Below are positions 1 to 10,939 of a stretch of 64,000 nt of DNA, piece after piece. Position 1 is the first letter of the stretch. Every line of letters begins with the position of its first letter. This stretch comes from Monomorium pharaonis. Lineage: Eukaryota; Arthropoda; Insecta; Hymenoptera; Formicidae. The position numbers and the translations under genes were made by a program. The DNA lies in contig NC_050473.1 of the NCBI RefSeq assembly GCF_013373865.1, forward strand, positions 22,451,252-22,515,251, in the 5' to 3' direction. Below the pieces are notes generated by a model. The model saw only the letters and a list, made by a program, of their open reading frames with translations. It had not been told where the DNA came from and made no database searches.

Positions 1-392
1 TTAATAAAGACGCAGTATTTATTTTAATTATTAATTTCCATTGCGATTCAATTTGTCGGAGTCTTCCTATTTTTTCATAGTATATCTCCGGATGATGGGT
101 AAATCTCTCCACTTGATACGGCGTGTCGCTTCCTTGACTGTTGTTAAGGGTAGATACATGTGAGAAGTCCCCTGCAAGGTGGTTTATCATTACTACCTCG
201 CATCTTATTAATCAGCATTATTTTATCTCGTTGACGTTATGCTCTTCTTTAATTGTGCGTGAGAAAGGTGTAATGTTTATTTATCTCAGCTACTATTGCA
301 GTCGCCTTTGGTCAACTATCTTTGACTGCTCTCAGTCTTGTCCGAGCTGTCGTGCGAGATGTTTTTTATTCGTCGTCTCTCGCGTAAAAAAA

Positions 393-705
393 ATGAAAGT
401 TTTAGTGCCGGCATTGCCGCTCCCGTCGTCTAAATCGGGCGATTTTATTGTGTGTGAAGATGCTTCGGACGAAGAGGAGCGGGATGTCGTTCCTCTGACG
501 AAGAGGAGTAATCTGAGGGGGAGGACGAGGGGTTAGACTTTGGTGACCCTTTCGTGGTTCCTCCGCCCCGGAGTCTTGTTGACTATTTGTTAGAACAATT
601 TTCTGACTTTGAGAAAGAGTGGAAGTGCGATTTTGGTTCCCTAGAGGAACGTTATCCTTAGTATGAGGACTCCTCGGAAGAGGGGGGCAGAGAGGCAGAG
701 GAGTA
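393..705 (+). pseudogene. Acidic protein fragment of unknown family, frameshifted
   Basis: I do not recognise this gene. From the ATG at 393 a frame runs through an acidic stretch (EDASDEEERDVVPL) and stops at 535. A second plus frame, open from about 517, continues in the same acidic style with a proline patch and a hydrophobic-acidic helix (SLVDYLLEQF), passes one TAG at about 660 and ends at about 705. The continuity of composition across frames suggests one coding region broken by a frameshift and a nonsense codon. It lies head-to-head with the minus-strand Gypsy-type protease remnant at 761-1551. It may therefore be a retroelement piece, for example a Pol C-terminus or accessory ORF, but nothing in it is diagnostic. 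Confidence 0.35.
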
Positions 706-760
706 AACACTGGAACTTCCTCCCTCTCTTAGTTTTTAGTTGGAGTTCATAAGTTATAAT

Positions 761-1551
761 TTAAGTGTAGTGTGTAGTGTTTGTTTCTTCTTTTTTTGTT
801 ATTTGGCCGATTATTTCCTCGTATTCCATAGGGAAATCGTCCTTTACCACATAAATGGCGTGTTTAATTTCTCGCTCGCCTATCTTAATGGTGGCTTGCA
901 TCTTTCCGATAGTATGCACTCGGTGGCCAGTTATTCCTACCAAGACTACTTTTTCGGGATAGATTTTTGTTTTTCCTTTTAGGTTTTTTACCTTTATTAA
1001 AGAGAGCGTCGCGCCTGAATCGAACAACACGTCGAGTTCGCCAGCGTGCGTGTCTTTGATTGGGAGCGTAATTAGGTCAAGACCATCGCATCATGCGGTG
1101 TCTTATCTTACGTGCGTCACATGATACCCTCGAGCGCGCGTACTCTGCTTATCGCTCGTCTCTCCCTCTTCCTCGCTACTATGCTCGGAGTCGGAGTTCT
1201 TTTTCTGCGTTATCGCTTTCTTTCTTGCTCCCCTTATCTCGGCGCTTTGCATCTTTCCTTGCGCGTTCGGTACCTTTGCCGTCCGTGGAGATCCGAACAC
1301 TCGTTGCAAGTGTGTCCGCGCTTTTTGCAATGTTTGTCTATTGCGTTTATGCGTTTGTCGGGTTGCGGCAGGGCGTGTCGGTTACCGCTCCTGTTATTCC
1401 GGCAATCTTTACTATAATGGCCGTATTTGTCGCAATTTCGGCGACGGGCATCTGACTTGTAGTCGTGCTTCGGCGAGTCGGGTTTCCGTCTCGTGTTACT
1501 CACGGCGGGACCCTTGATTCTCTCTTCTGCGCTTGCGGCTGCTAAGTACAA
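761..1551 (-). pseudogene. Gypsy-type LTR retrotransposon remnant: Gag zinc knuckles and aspartic protease
   Basis: Reading down the minus strand from 1551, a basic, Cys/His-rich stretch contains a CCHC zinc knuckle (CDKYGHYSKDC) and a second degenerate CxxC...H motif, as in retroviral nucleocapsid. After a frame change there is an acidic/serine linker and then a retropepsin-like domain with the active-site motif LFDSGATLSLI near 1020 and the conserved downstream strand GITGHRVHTIGKM. The protease ends abruptly near 805, just after the usual Ile-Ile-Gly turn, and no reverse transcriptase follows. Layout and linker match the plus-strand element at 12175-14075, so the two probably belong to one Gypsy-related family. 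It is a truncated, frameshifted fossil. Family rank is inferred from the protease and linker only. Confidence 0.75.
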
Positions 1552-1671
1552 TAAGCGGTTATTTAAAAATGTATTGAATGATCTATTTGAAAATTAATCT
1601 TTTAGTAAATGTTAATTAAAAGGTTTTTCCACTTATTGTTCTTTTACAAATTTAAACAAATTATTTATAAA

Positions 1672-2325
1672 TTATAACGATGGGTATAATTTTGGTACTT
1701 CATTGTGGATTATCTTTTCTTTTTCATTTTCAATGTGATAACTTGCAATTTGTTTATGTTGAATGTTGTAAGTGTTTATTTTTGCGTTTTCTTTTTCAAG
1801 TTTAGGTGTTTGATCTTCTTTAAATTCTTCAGAGTTTTGATTTTCTTCTTTTGATTCTTCATTCTTGTTTCCTCTTGATTTTTCTTCATTTCCTATTTTA
1901 GCCAGATGTAATAATAAATTTGTCACTGAGTCCCATAATGCTCCAATAAGATGAATTGACCATCCATAGATTGTATGTAATGCATATCCATGAATAACAG
2001 TGTCTATGATAAGTTTAACTGTTCTAATAAAGAAGTATATTCCAATTACTCCTGCGCTTGCGTTTCCGACTGATAAAAATGTTCCCCAGATTTTTTTCCA
2101 TGTACTTTCTGTTATTTTTTCCAAAGAATTTTCGTCCAAAAGGTGTGATAGTGATATTCCTTGAGATAACGTTGGTTCTCCTTTTACGCCGCGTGCCATT
2201 GTATTTAATATACTGTTCTTTTCTGCCGAAAACATAATGTGATCTCTCAAATTTTCAAGTTCATTATTAGTATAAATGCCGCTCACTGCTAGAGCTCCTG
2301 GATCATTATATTGCCATGCGTGTGT
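1672..2325 (-). pseudogene. Endogenous chuvirus-like glycoprotein, C-terminal fragment
   Basis: An open minus-strand frame runs from about 2325, where it meets GT-rich low-complexity DNA, to a stop at 1672. It starts in mid-protein with the motif NDPGALAVSGIYTN, followed by an Asp-Arg-rich helix. A hydrophobic segment at about residues 75-110 (SAGVIGIYFFIRTVKLIIDT) is a probable membrane anchor. A charged Glu/Lys-rich tail of about 75 residues follows. This order fits the membrane-proximal part, transmembrane helix and cytoplasmic tail of Chuviridae glycoproteins. Such proteins are known as endogenous copies in arthropods, often as env of BEL/Pao elements. The assignment is from memory of the family pattern and is moderately sure. 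The ectodomain is missing, so this cannot be a functional entry protein. Confidence 0.55.
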
Positions 2326-2914
2326 AAATAAATTAATTTTAATTTTTTTTTTATTAAAAAGTAATTAATTATAATTTTGTTTATGTGTTTGCGTGACAAA
2401 GTATGTCTGTGAAAAAAATTATTTGTGCGTACGTGCGTGCGTGCATTCGTGCGTGGGTGTGTTCGTGCGCGCGTGGCTGTGCCTGTGTATGTGCATGATT
2501 CAATTGTATTTTATATTTATTATTTTATATATATTATTAGACCACAGACGCGCTATTTGACACCTTGTATAATAATACAGTAATTCAATTTTTATTATAA
2601 AATATAAACAAACTTATGGGTAACATAGCAATGTAACATAGTAACGTGATGTAAATAAAACGGAATTAGCAGTATTACTTGAAAAGTTGTGCTAACGTGA
2701 CGATAACTGTTTGTGAGTGGAGTAAACATTTTGCATAATAGCAGTTTGTAAAAAAGATAATTAATTTTAATTTGTGTGTCTGCGCGTGCATGCGTGTGTA
2801 TAAATTAATTAATTTTAATTACTATTTTTTTATTATGCGTGTATGGGCGTGTGTCTGCGCGCGTGTATGCGTGTGTTTAAATAAATTAATTTTAATTACT
2901 ATTTTTTTATATTA

Positions 2915-2998
<84 letters not shown>

Positions 2999-3345
2999 TA
3001 AAATAAAATAAATTATTTACATGTTTAAAATATCTGATAAAGCTTAATACTATAAAATACAATATCAACTTCTTTTATAGAGAAAACAGGATACTATAAA
3101 TAAAAATTTCATTAAAAAAAAGAAAGCAAATAAGAAAGAAATCTTTCACTTGAGAAAAAAAATAAAGCGAGGGAGGAGCCTCTAATAGAGAAGAATTACA
3201 GAAGAGTCAAAAGTAAGAAAGAATCTCTTTCCTTTATGTACATTACAGTACATTAAAACCGTATGAATATTTATTGTTGAAAAATTTAATGTAATATTAC
3301 AAAGTAAATCACATAATGTTTATCTATAATTAATTTGTAAAAGAT
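2326..3345. repeat. GT-rich low-complexity DNA with a (GT)n microsatellite
   Basis: There is no gene here. 2395-2490 and 2770-2875 are degenerate GTGC/GTGT-rich stretches. 2917-2996 is an almost pure (GT)n run of about 80 bases, in which an apparent reading frame of alternating Val-Cys is only the repeat. The rest is AT-rich sequence with no recognisable feature. Confidence 0.85.
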
Positions 3346-5340
3346 AAAAATAAATAATTTTTTAGAAAATATTTTTAAAATATAACATTAAATAACAATA
3401 TAAATAAAGCACATTAATTTATTGTAATATAAAATTCAATATAAAAACACTCAATATACAATATTTTTATATTTTATAATAAATTAAATAATATTCATAT
3501 TATTGCTTGTAATATTGTGTATATATTATATATTTAAACATTTATTTTTATTACATTTCTTTACCTTCTGTTAAACTTCTGTTATAATAAGTTAATCGTC
3601 AAATGATAATATTGCAAAGATTAGTAAAGTAAAAAACTTTTTGAATTGTATAAATATCCAATTTCATAGCTATATTTTTTAATATCATTTATTTGTGGGA
3701 AACTTTAAACTTTAAAGAGAATAGATTAATAAATAATTTTATAATAATTTTATAATTGTTTAGGTTTTTTAAGATCAAGATAGGGAGTATAAGAATGTAT
3801 AAATAAATTTTTTATATCATTTATTTGTGGTAATTTATTGTTAATATGCTAACGTTTTCTGTATGTAAAAGTTGCAAAAGTAGTAAAGTTATATTTTTTA
3901 AAAGTTGCATTTACATAAGTTTATAAAATAATGTCTGTAAAGAATGTCTTTTATACTGCCTATGTATTTTAATTGTATACAATTTTTGATTAAAATTTTC
4001 TTGTTATGTAATAATTATTTAACGTTATATATTTTATTTATAAAACTTTTATTAAAATAAATAATTTTTTAGAAAATATTTTTAAAATATAACATTAAAT
4101 AACAATATAAATAAAGCACATTAATTTATTCTAATATAAAATTTAATATAAAAACACTCAATATACAATATTTTTATATTTTATAATAAATTAAATAATA
4201 TTCATATTATTGCTTGTAATATTGTGTATATATTATATATTTAAACATTTATTTTTATTACATTTCTTTACCTTCTTTTAACTATAATAAGTTAATCGTC
4301 AAATGATAATATTGCAAAGTATTAGTAAAGTAAAAAACTTTTTGATTTGTATAAATATCCAATTTTATAGCTATATTTTTTAATATCATTTATTTGTGGG
4401 AAACTTTAAACTTTAATGAGAATAGATTAATAAATAATTTTATAATAATTTTATAATTGTTTAGGTTTTTTAAGATCAAGATAGGGAGTATAAGAATGTA
4501 TAAATAAATTTTTTATATCATTTATTTGTGGTAATTTATTGTTAATATGCTAACGTTTTCTGTATGTAAAAGTTGCAAAAGTAGTAAAGTTATATTTTTT
4601 AAAAGTTGCATTTACATAAGTTTATAAAATAATGTTTGTAAAGAATGTCTTTTATACTGCCTATGTATTTTAATTGTATACAATTTTTGATTAAAATTTT
4701 CATTGTTATGTAATAATTATTTAACGTTATATATTTTATTTATAAAACTTTTATTAAAATAAATAATTTTTTAGAAAATATTTTAAAAATATAACATTAA
4801 ATAACAATATAAATAAAGCACATTAATTTATTGTAATATAAAATTTAATATAAAAACACTCAATACACAATATTTTTATATTTTATAATAAATTAAATAA
4901 TATTCATATTATTGCTTGTAATGTGGTGTATATATTATATATTTAAACATTTATTTTTATTACATTTCTTTACCTTCTGTTAAACTATAATAAGTTAATC
5001 GTCAAATGATAATATTGCAAAGTATTAGTAAAGTAAAAAACTTTTTGATTTGTATAAATATCCAATTTTATAGCTATATTTTTTAATATCATTTATTTGT
5101 GGGAAACTTTAAACTTTAATGAGAATAGATTAATAAATAATTTTATAATAATTTTATAATTGTTTAGGTTTTTTAAGCTCAAGATAGGGAGTATAAGAAT
5201 GTATAAATAAATTTTTTATATCATTTATTTGTGGTAATTTATTGTTAATATGCTAACGTTTTCTGTATGTAAAAGTTGCAAAAGTAATAAAGTTATATTT
5301 TTTAAAAGTTGCATTTACATAAGTTTATAAAATAATGTTT
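3346..5340. repeat. AT-rich tandem repeat, period about 700 bp, about 2.8 copies
   Basis: The same sequence, beginning AAAATAAATAATTTTTTAGA, recurs at about 3346, 4054 and 4756, giving periods of roughly 708 and 702 bp. The copies are very similar, differing by scattered substitutions and small indels such as a few bases around 3570-3590 against 4275-4290. The third copy stops at 5340 in the middle of the unit (after AATAATGTTTG), where GC-richer retroelement sequence starts. No coding potential. It could be a satellite fragment or a local tandem duplication. Confidence 0.9.
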
Positions 5341-6444
5341 GCTGCAGCATTTTTTAAATGATGCGCTTATGCTCTGCCGTGTATTGTTATCGGCCTTCGA
5401 TCATTGACTCGTACAGATCTATCGTAAGCTTATCTATACGCAGTCCGTAAGCTCGAGCGCTTTCCCCAGGTTTTTGCTTCAGAGTATTAAAATCGAGCTG
5501 TAAATGCGTTGTGCTTCGTTTGCTCGCATAACATGCTTCCAGTTCCGTTTTTAATTGTAGGAAATCGCTTACGCTTCTGGAAATCTAACATGGCGCGTCC
5601 TTCTAGTTTAGTGCATAATATTGCCCCTAATTAGGATACTTCATCCGACGGGTCTACATTCTCGATCGCGTAGGTGCACTCAGAAATTTTTGCAATTTAT
5701 TTGCGTTGCCGTCGAACTCGGGTATCATGCCGCGGGCTTCTTTTAACGACAAAATTCAGCGGCCTCTCTGTCGGCGCACGTCGTTGTCTGAGTATTCGAA
5801 CGCGGTTTCATGCCAGCTATATCGCGTTTGTCGAGGTGCGTTTGTACGTAGTGTTCGCGAATTCGTCTCTTGCACCTCGTCAATCTCGGCAGTATCCTGA
5901 CTTCGTGCATCATTACGCGTAGGGCTTCCCTTATTTCCTGCACGTCTTCTCTTTACGTAGCAGTTGTGCGTGCGGGTCTTGGCGCATTTGTGCTTAATTC
6001 TCGGTACAGGTTCTGTATCTCTTGTTCTGCACCGACGATGAACTGTTGAGTTTCCGTTTGCTCGTCGTTATTCATCGTGTTCGTTTGGAAAAGTTCCGCT
6101 GGGTCGAAAATATCGGACTCGTAGGAAGTGAGTGAAAACTCGCCTCGTGATAAAACGCGGCTAGGGGTGCGGCTCTCATACGGTCTCGTCCGTCGTTCTA
6201 CACGGTGTTGTCGTGTCGCGTTGAGTTCGTTATAGTGAAATAAACTCGCGTCGACGTTCGCGAATGGGAATTCTCGTTCGCGGACGACGTTTTCGGGTAG
6301 CTCGTTATCGTAGGGGTCTAGTTCTGTACGGATTCTGTTGTGTGCTTCTTCGAAGTCTTGTGCGCAATACTGAATAGCTTGGGTGGCTTGGTCGCTATGC
6401 AACCACGAGTTGTTTGCTATAGCGGCGTCGTTATTTTCCGACAT
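5341..6444 (-). pseudogene. Gag of a truncated minus-strand LTR retrotransposon
   Basis: A minus-strand frame opens at 6444 about 340 bases downstream of the primer-binding site and runs to 5953 (MSENNDAAIANNSW start, acidic, Gln-rich). Further minus-strand frames continue the protein in pieces. One at 5943-5743 is basic. A stretch around 5590-5400 ends in the capsid-like helix motif QKPGESARAYGLRI followed by LYESMIEGR and a stop, typical of Ty3/Gypsy-group Gag. Frame changes and stops between the pieces make it a pseudogene. It is cut off at 5341 by the AT-rich tandem repeat, so nucleocapsid and pol are absent. The upstream neighbours in transcription order are the PBS (6787-6808) and LTR (6812-7464). 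Confidence 0.65.
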
Positions 6445-6786
6445 TCACGTCTATTAATTACGTTTACGATAACCAGTTTTCGATTACCGGGGGATCAGCA
6501 CGTTACGTTATTAGGGCTTATCGTTTTGCCCTTCGTATACGCTTTTACAAATATGTTTCGACTTACAATAACGCTGCGATTCGCTCCATGCCGTCAGCTG
6601 CGTAGTGCGGTAGGTCAGTGCTCCGGTGTCGCTGATAACGCTGCGTTGGGCCGTGGCTAAATTCCGCTCGGCGGGCTCGTTCGGTCAGCTGATTCTTGAT
6701 GTCGTCCAGCTGCTCTCGGCTCGTGACGTAGGTCCCTTGGCCTTTGATTGTATTTGACTTCGTAAATGCACGTCCTTCCTGGCAGT

Positions 6787-6808
6787 CGAATCCCACCGCT
6801 GCCACCAA
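6787..6808 (-). promoter_or_regulatory. Reverse-transcription primer-binding site (tRNA-Leu type)
   Basis: Three bases inside the LTR end, the minus strand reads TGGTGGCAGCGGTGGGATTC. Its complement ends in CCACCGCTGCCA-CCA, the 3' end I recall for eukaryotic tRNA-Leu. A TGG start immediately downstream of an LTR ending in CA is the standard arrangement. The tRNA identity is from memory and needs a tRNA comparison. Confidence 0.7.
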
Positions 6809-6811
6809 TTT

Positions 6812-7464
6812 TGTTGTACCTTGCGGTGCAACAGAATGATTTTGCCGTACTTTGCGGTGCGACAAATAATCTTGTTGGGTTTGTTGCTACCTTAGGAGTA
6901 GGAACTTGCGAAAGGAGGCTTTCGTTGGCAGGGTCCTCGAATCACCAACACACTTGTTATTAGTAATTAACAAAAGAAGTGTTTATTCTCTGTAGTTACA
7001 AGGCTTTCTTTACACTTGCGATCGGCGAAGGTGCTGTGTCGTTTTACTCAGAGGTGATAAGATACGGCGCGCGGCTCTGAGATAGCGCGCTGTATATCTG
7101 CTCGCTCGAGATACGTTGGAACTAAGTCCCGAACTCTAAGTTCGTATGCTAATTTCGCGGGCCGTACGTATCGGCTTAATTGACTACGACTGATCCCGCG
7201 GCCCGCTGTCCGGCAGCGGCTTAAGTAGTGCCGCAGATTTGGTATAATAATGGGGTAATAAGCTCTTTGCATGACCATATATGGTCATAACAGCGCGCAT
7301 CCGGCGCGCGGGAAATATTCGCGAGCTTAGCAACAATTGCCAAAACGCAAATATGTATTTCCGGTGGCATGATCGTTGCTAAACTGAACTTCGCTAAATT
7401 CCATGCGATGCCCGGTGCGTTGACCGGTGTGATGGTCGACCGGCAACGCACGAGTTACTTGACA
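6812..7464 (-). mobile_element. 5' LTR of a truncated LTR retrotransposon
   Basis: On the minus strand this segment starts TGTCAAGTAACTCG and ends GGTACAACA, so it has TG...CA termini, and it is followed directly by the PBS and gag. It is GC-richer than its surroundings. The inner end is fixed by the PBS. The outer end at 7464 is the best TG start, but with no second LTR in the window it cannot be confirmed by comparison or by a target-site duplication. Confidence 0.6.
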
Positions 7465-7589
7465 CCTCGCGATAAGTAGCCTTCCTCGGCGAGCTATTCT
7501 AACATCTTTCTTAATTCAGATTTAATGTTATTATATTATTCAATATTATACTATAATATTTAATTTTTCTATCGGTTGTGAGTGCCTCG

Positions 7590-7942
7590 CCCACAACAAT
7601 TTGCACACCGCTCACTTGCAAACCATTCACTTACACACCGTTTACTTACCCACCACTTATTTGCACACCAAGAAATGCGCACCGATCATTTGCACACGAA
7701 AAAATGCATACCGATCATTTGCACACGGAAAAATGCGCACTAATCATTTGCACACGGAAAGATGCGCACTGATCATTTGCACACGGAAAGATGCACACCG
7801 ATTATTTGCACACCATTCATTTGGACACGGTGCTTTTGGACACCGTTTATTTGCACATTGCTCAGTTGCACACCGTTCAATTGCACACCATTTAAGTCGC
7901 AAACCCATGTGGTGCAGTGAATGCTTTACACACACACACACA

Positions 7943-8006
<64 letters not shown>

Positions 8007-8570
8007 CACATGGAGGGTGCGAGGGGGGCCTTCGGCCCCTCTCCCGCACCCACCCCGTCCAAGTCGCTAACCCATGTACACATTGCAAACGCAGTCATAA
8101 TGTATGAATATTTAATATGCGTTTGATTGAACGGTGTGCAATTGAACGGTGTGCAACTGAGCGGTATGCAAATAAACGGTGTCCAAAAGCACCGTGTCTA
8201 AATGAACGGTGTGCATCTTTCCGTGTGCAAATGATCAGTGCGCATCTTTCCGTGTGCAAATGATTAGTGCACATCTTTCCCTGTGCAAATAATCAGTGCG
8301 CATCTTTCCGTGTGCAAATGATCGGTGTGCATCTTTCTATGTGCAAATGATCGGTGCGCATTTCTTGGTGTGCAAATGAATGGTGTGCAAATGAATGTGT
8401 ACAACTTTTACGTGTCCAAGTGAATGGTAGGCATTTTTTCGTGTGCAAATATCCGGTGGTCGCAAATTTTACATGTGCATATAACTGGTGTACATTTTTA
8501 ATAAAATTTCTTTATGTCCAAATGCACAGTGTGCAAATGCATCGTAGCCATTTAAACCGTGCGCAAGATA
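7590..8570. repeat. Inverted pair of short tandem-repeat arrays around a GC-rich core
   Basis: From 7590 to about 7900 a unit of about 28-29 bases built on ATTTGCACACGGAAAGATGC is repeated head to tail with variation. From about 8105 to 8570 the same units appear on the opposite strand. The middle (7900-8100) holds a (CA)n/(ACGC)n run and a GC-rich hairpin sequence (GGGGCCTTCGGCCCC). Reading frames through it are translations of the repeat. Whether it is a mobile foldback element is undecided, because I see no convincing terminal repeat or target duplication. Confidence 0.85.
7929..8010. repeat. (CA)n-(ACGC)n simple repeat
   Basis: A short (CA)n run passes into about 17 copies of ACGC. It sits at the centre of the inverted tandem-repeat structure. 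Confidence 0.95.
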
Positions 8571-8770
8571 TCGTGTCCAAAAGTGTACCGCTCCCCAATG
8601 GACGTACGCAATGCGGAACTGTGGATTTCCAACGGCCCCGTATTGGATGTCCAGTGGACGTTCACTGGAAGTTCCAAACTTCCGTGACAGATGTCCAATG
8701 GACATCCATTGGTGGTTTTATTTCTATGTGGGTTTCGAATACTATTTTTTTGTATATTGCTCTCCTGTGA

Positions 8771-10650
8771 TTTTCTAGAAAATTTTTGATTTTTAAAACT
8801 CAGCCAAGCATTTTTTTCAGTATTTATTTTAGTGACAAAAGTTTTATCCCTTAACAGTATTTTAATTTGACATTGAAAACTCTTTTTAAGGGGGCATAGC
8901 AGCTTGGCGCTACCAAAAAAAGGTATTCTTCATGAATTTTTTTTTCAGAGCCAAGAGACTAACTATAAAAATGAAACTTTTTTCATAATAAAGTACACCT
9001 TTTGTAATTCTCGTACAAATTTTATTATACCAGTTTAGTTGAAAAATTCCCTCCTTTCACCGTCGTGTAATTACCGTGCGCGCCACGCATGATTCCGCGG
9101 TAACAATAATATCTCCTTGCCTGTTTATCCGAAACACAAAAACCAAACGGGATCTTAAAAAAGAATAAATTTCCTTGTCGTTGTCGTATCCGATTTTTAA
9201 AATTCAAGTTTTAAACAAAATGACGGACTTTTAAAATCAGAATGCCGATTTTTGACCAAAAATCTTTTTTTGTTTGTTAAAAAAAAAAGAAAAAAAATTC
9301 GAATTTTAAAAATCGGATACGACAACGACAAGCAAATTTCATAAGTTTTCAGTTAAAAAAAAGGTAGATCGGTTGATCCGTCTTCAAGTTATCGTTGTTA
9401 CCAATTTTAAAAACACGGTTTTGAGAAAAAACGCGTTAAAAATTTTCGAACGATGTTACTCTATTGTAAAACTGAATTTATTCAACTTATCATCGTCAAT
9501 TCCTAGGCCATACAGGAAACTCTCCTGTTCAAGATCTGTCTCTTTTTGTTGATTTTTAGAGAGACACCGACTTATGCGAGTTTCCCGCGTCGCGTGCTGT
9601 GCCCGTATGTTAGAAAAGGCAAGCGCACGCCTGTGCACTGCCCGACAAAATATATTGTGTAACTTTTTTACTTATTGGAATTTAAAAAAAAACAGTTTTA
9701 GGACAACATTTTTAAAGGTTCAAACTGTCGAAAAATGCAATAAAAAAATTGATTTTTTGAATCCGACAAACTGCTATGTTCCCTTAATTTGGCATCGAAG
9801 ATGTGCGTAAACTTCTCTTGAAGATATTGGAAGCATTCACCGTCTTTATTTAAAGCCTTAACTAACTGTTTTATTAGATCCAATTTAATATGAAGGGGTG
9901 AGAGAAAAGTTTTGAAGGATCTATTAAGCCACTAAGGAATCGTTTGTAACATTTATATGTCCAAGATGTAATGACGTTCTTCTTGGTCACATTTTTTTCG
10001 AGTAATAGTTCTGACGATTTCTACTGTCCCATTCACACAAGAAGCACGGCTCTTTTGTGTAACCTAATTGTCGTATCAATATCATAGTTATAATTTTCAA
10101 ATTCTTACAGATTTGCCAGTGCTCGGTATACTTAATTTTTGCTAAAACTGTTTTCAATTTCCTATATTCTTTTTTTGTTGCAATTGAATGCGCCACAGGG
10201 ATGGGAGCATACACATTTGTATTGTGTAGCAAGATTGCTTTCAAGATTTGTTTGGAAGAGTCAATAAATAACTTCCACTTATCGCTCTTGTAACAATCAG
10301 GTTTCAATTTATTCATCAATACCTTTATATTATAGCATATCATATACTAGTGAAATATCTTTATTTTGAGTAAAGTATTTCTAAAATTCTTTCTCTCACG
10401 ATAATAAGAAGCTTTTACCTTTCTTGGCACTAAGTTGTTTCTTTTTAACCATGAAGTTAGGTAGTTAATAATACTACTTGGTACCTACCTGCAAATCAAG
10501 AAACCTAATTAGTTTCTTGGTTCGCAATTTCTAAACCAAAGCATACTTTATAAAAATCTTTGATTTTGGTAGTTATGTTCTTATGATTGTTTGGAACTTC
10601 AAATTTACCACAAATGTAGCAAAACATGTCAACATCTTTATTGCACATGT
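8771..10650 (-). pseudogene. Arthropod multicopy protein of unknown function (copy 1), split by a MITE
   Basis: Minus-strand pieces together form a protein I recognise only as a multicopy family of unknown function in arthropods. The N-terminus near 10640 has a zinc-binding-type motif (CNKDVDMFCYICGKF). After broken frames, the best-preserved stretch at 10343-9987 carries APIPVAHS and LGYTKEPCFLCEWDSR, followed near 9850 by GECFQYLQEKFTHIFDAKL. The chain is then interrupted by the TTAA-flanked element at 8890-9783. It resumes at 8885-8771 with LLRDKTFVTKIN and AWLSFK, matching the corresponding part of copy 2 at 11100-11387. Many stops and frameshifts make it a pseudogene. The function and the class of the carrier element are not known to me. 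Confidence 0.6.
8890..9783. mobile_element. Non-autonomous DNA element with TTAA target duplication
   Basis: The termini GGGGGCATAGCAG (8890) and CTGCTATGTTCCC (ending 9783) are inverted repeats, flanked on both sides by TTAA (8886-8889 and 9784-9787). This is the pattern of piggyBac-type insertion. The interior carries a shorter inverted repeat (9171-9203 against 9299-9331, built on TTGTCGTTGTCGTATCCGAT) and no transposase. The insertion separates two halves of copy 1 of the unknown multicopy protein that align side by side in copy 2, which supports the boundaries. Confidence 0.75.
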
Positions 10651-10939
10651 GACCCGCTAAATCGAAATTCAAGGTCAGAATTGCTGAATTGGCTCATTTT
10701 TTTCTAACCTGAAAAAAACACCTTATAAAAGCAGTTTGGGTTACAAATGTATAATCCAGAGCATGCAGGCTTGCGTAGCCACATTACCTGGAGAAAATTC
10801 AATATGTATGACAAGTATGAGCTTCTGTGAATGAATAGCGTAGAAAATTTACTCCTTCTATTATATCTAACTTTTTTTATTTTTAAAGGTTCTGTGCAAT
10901 GACTTTCTCTTATATTTTTTCCCTTTCACGGAGACATCT

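Noticed and set aside
2772..3011. Val-Cys repeat reading frame
   Set aside because: Translation of a (GT)n microsatellite.
7578..8770. Several His/Thr/Cys-rich reading frames on both strands
   Set aside because: All are translations of the 28-29 bp tandem units or the ACGC repeat.
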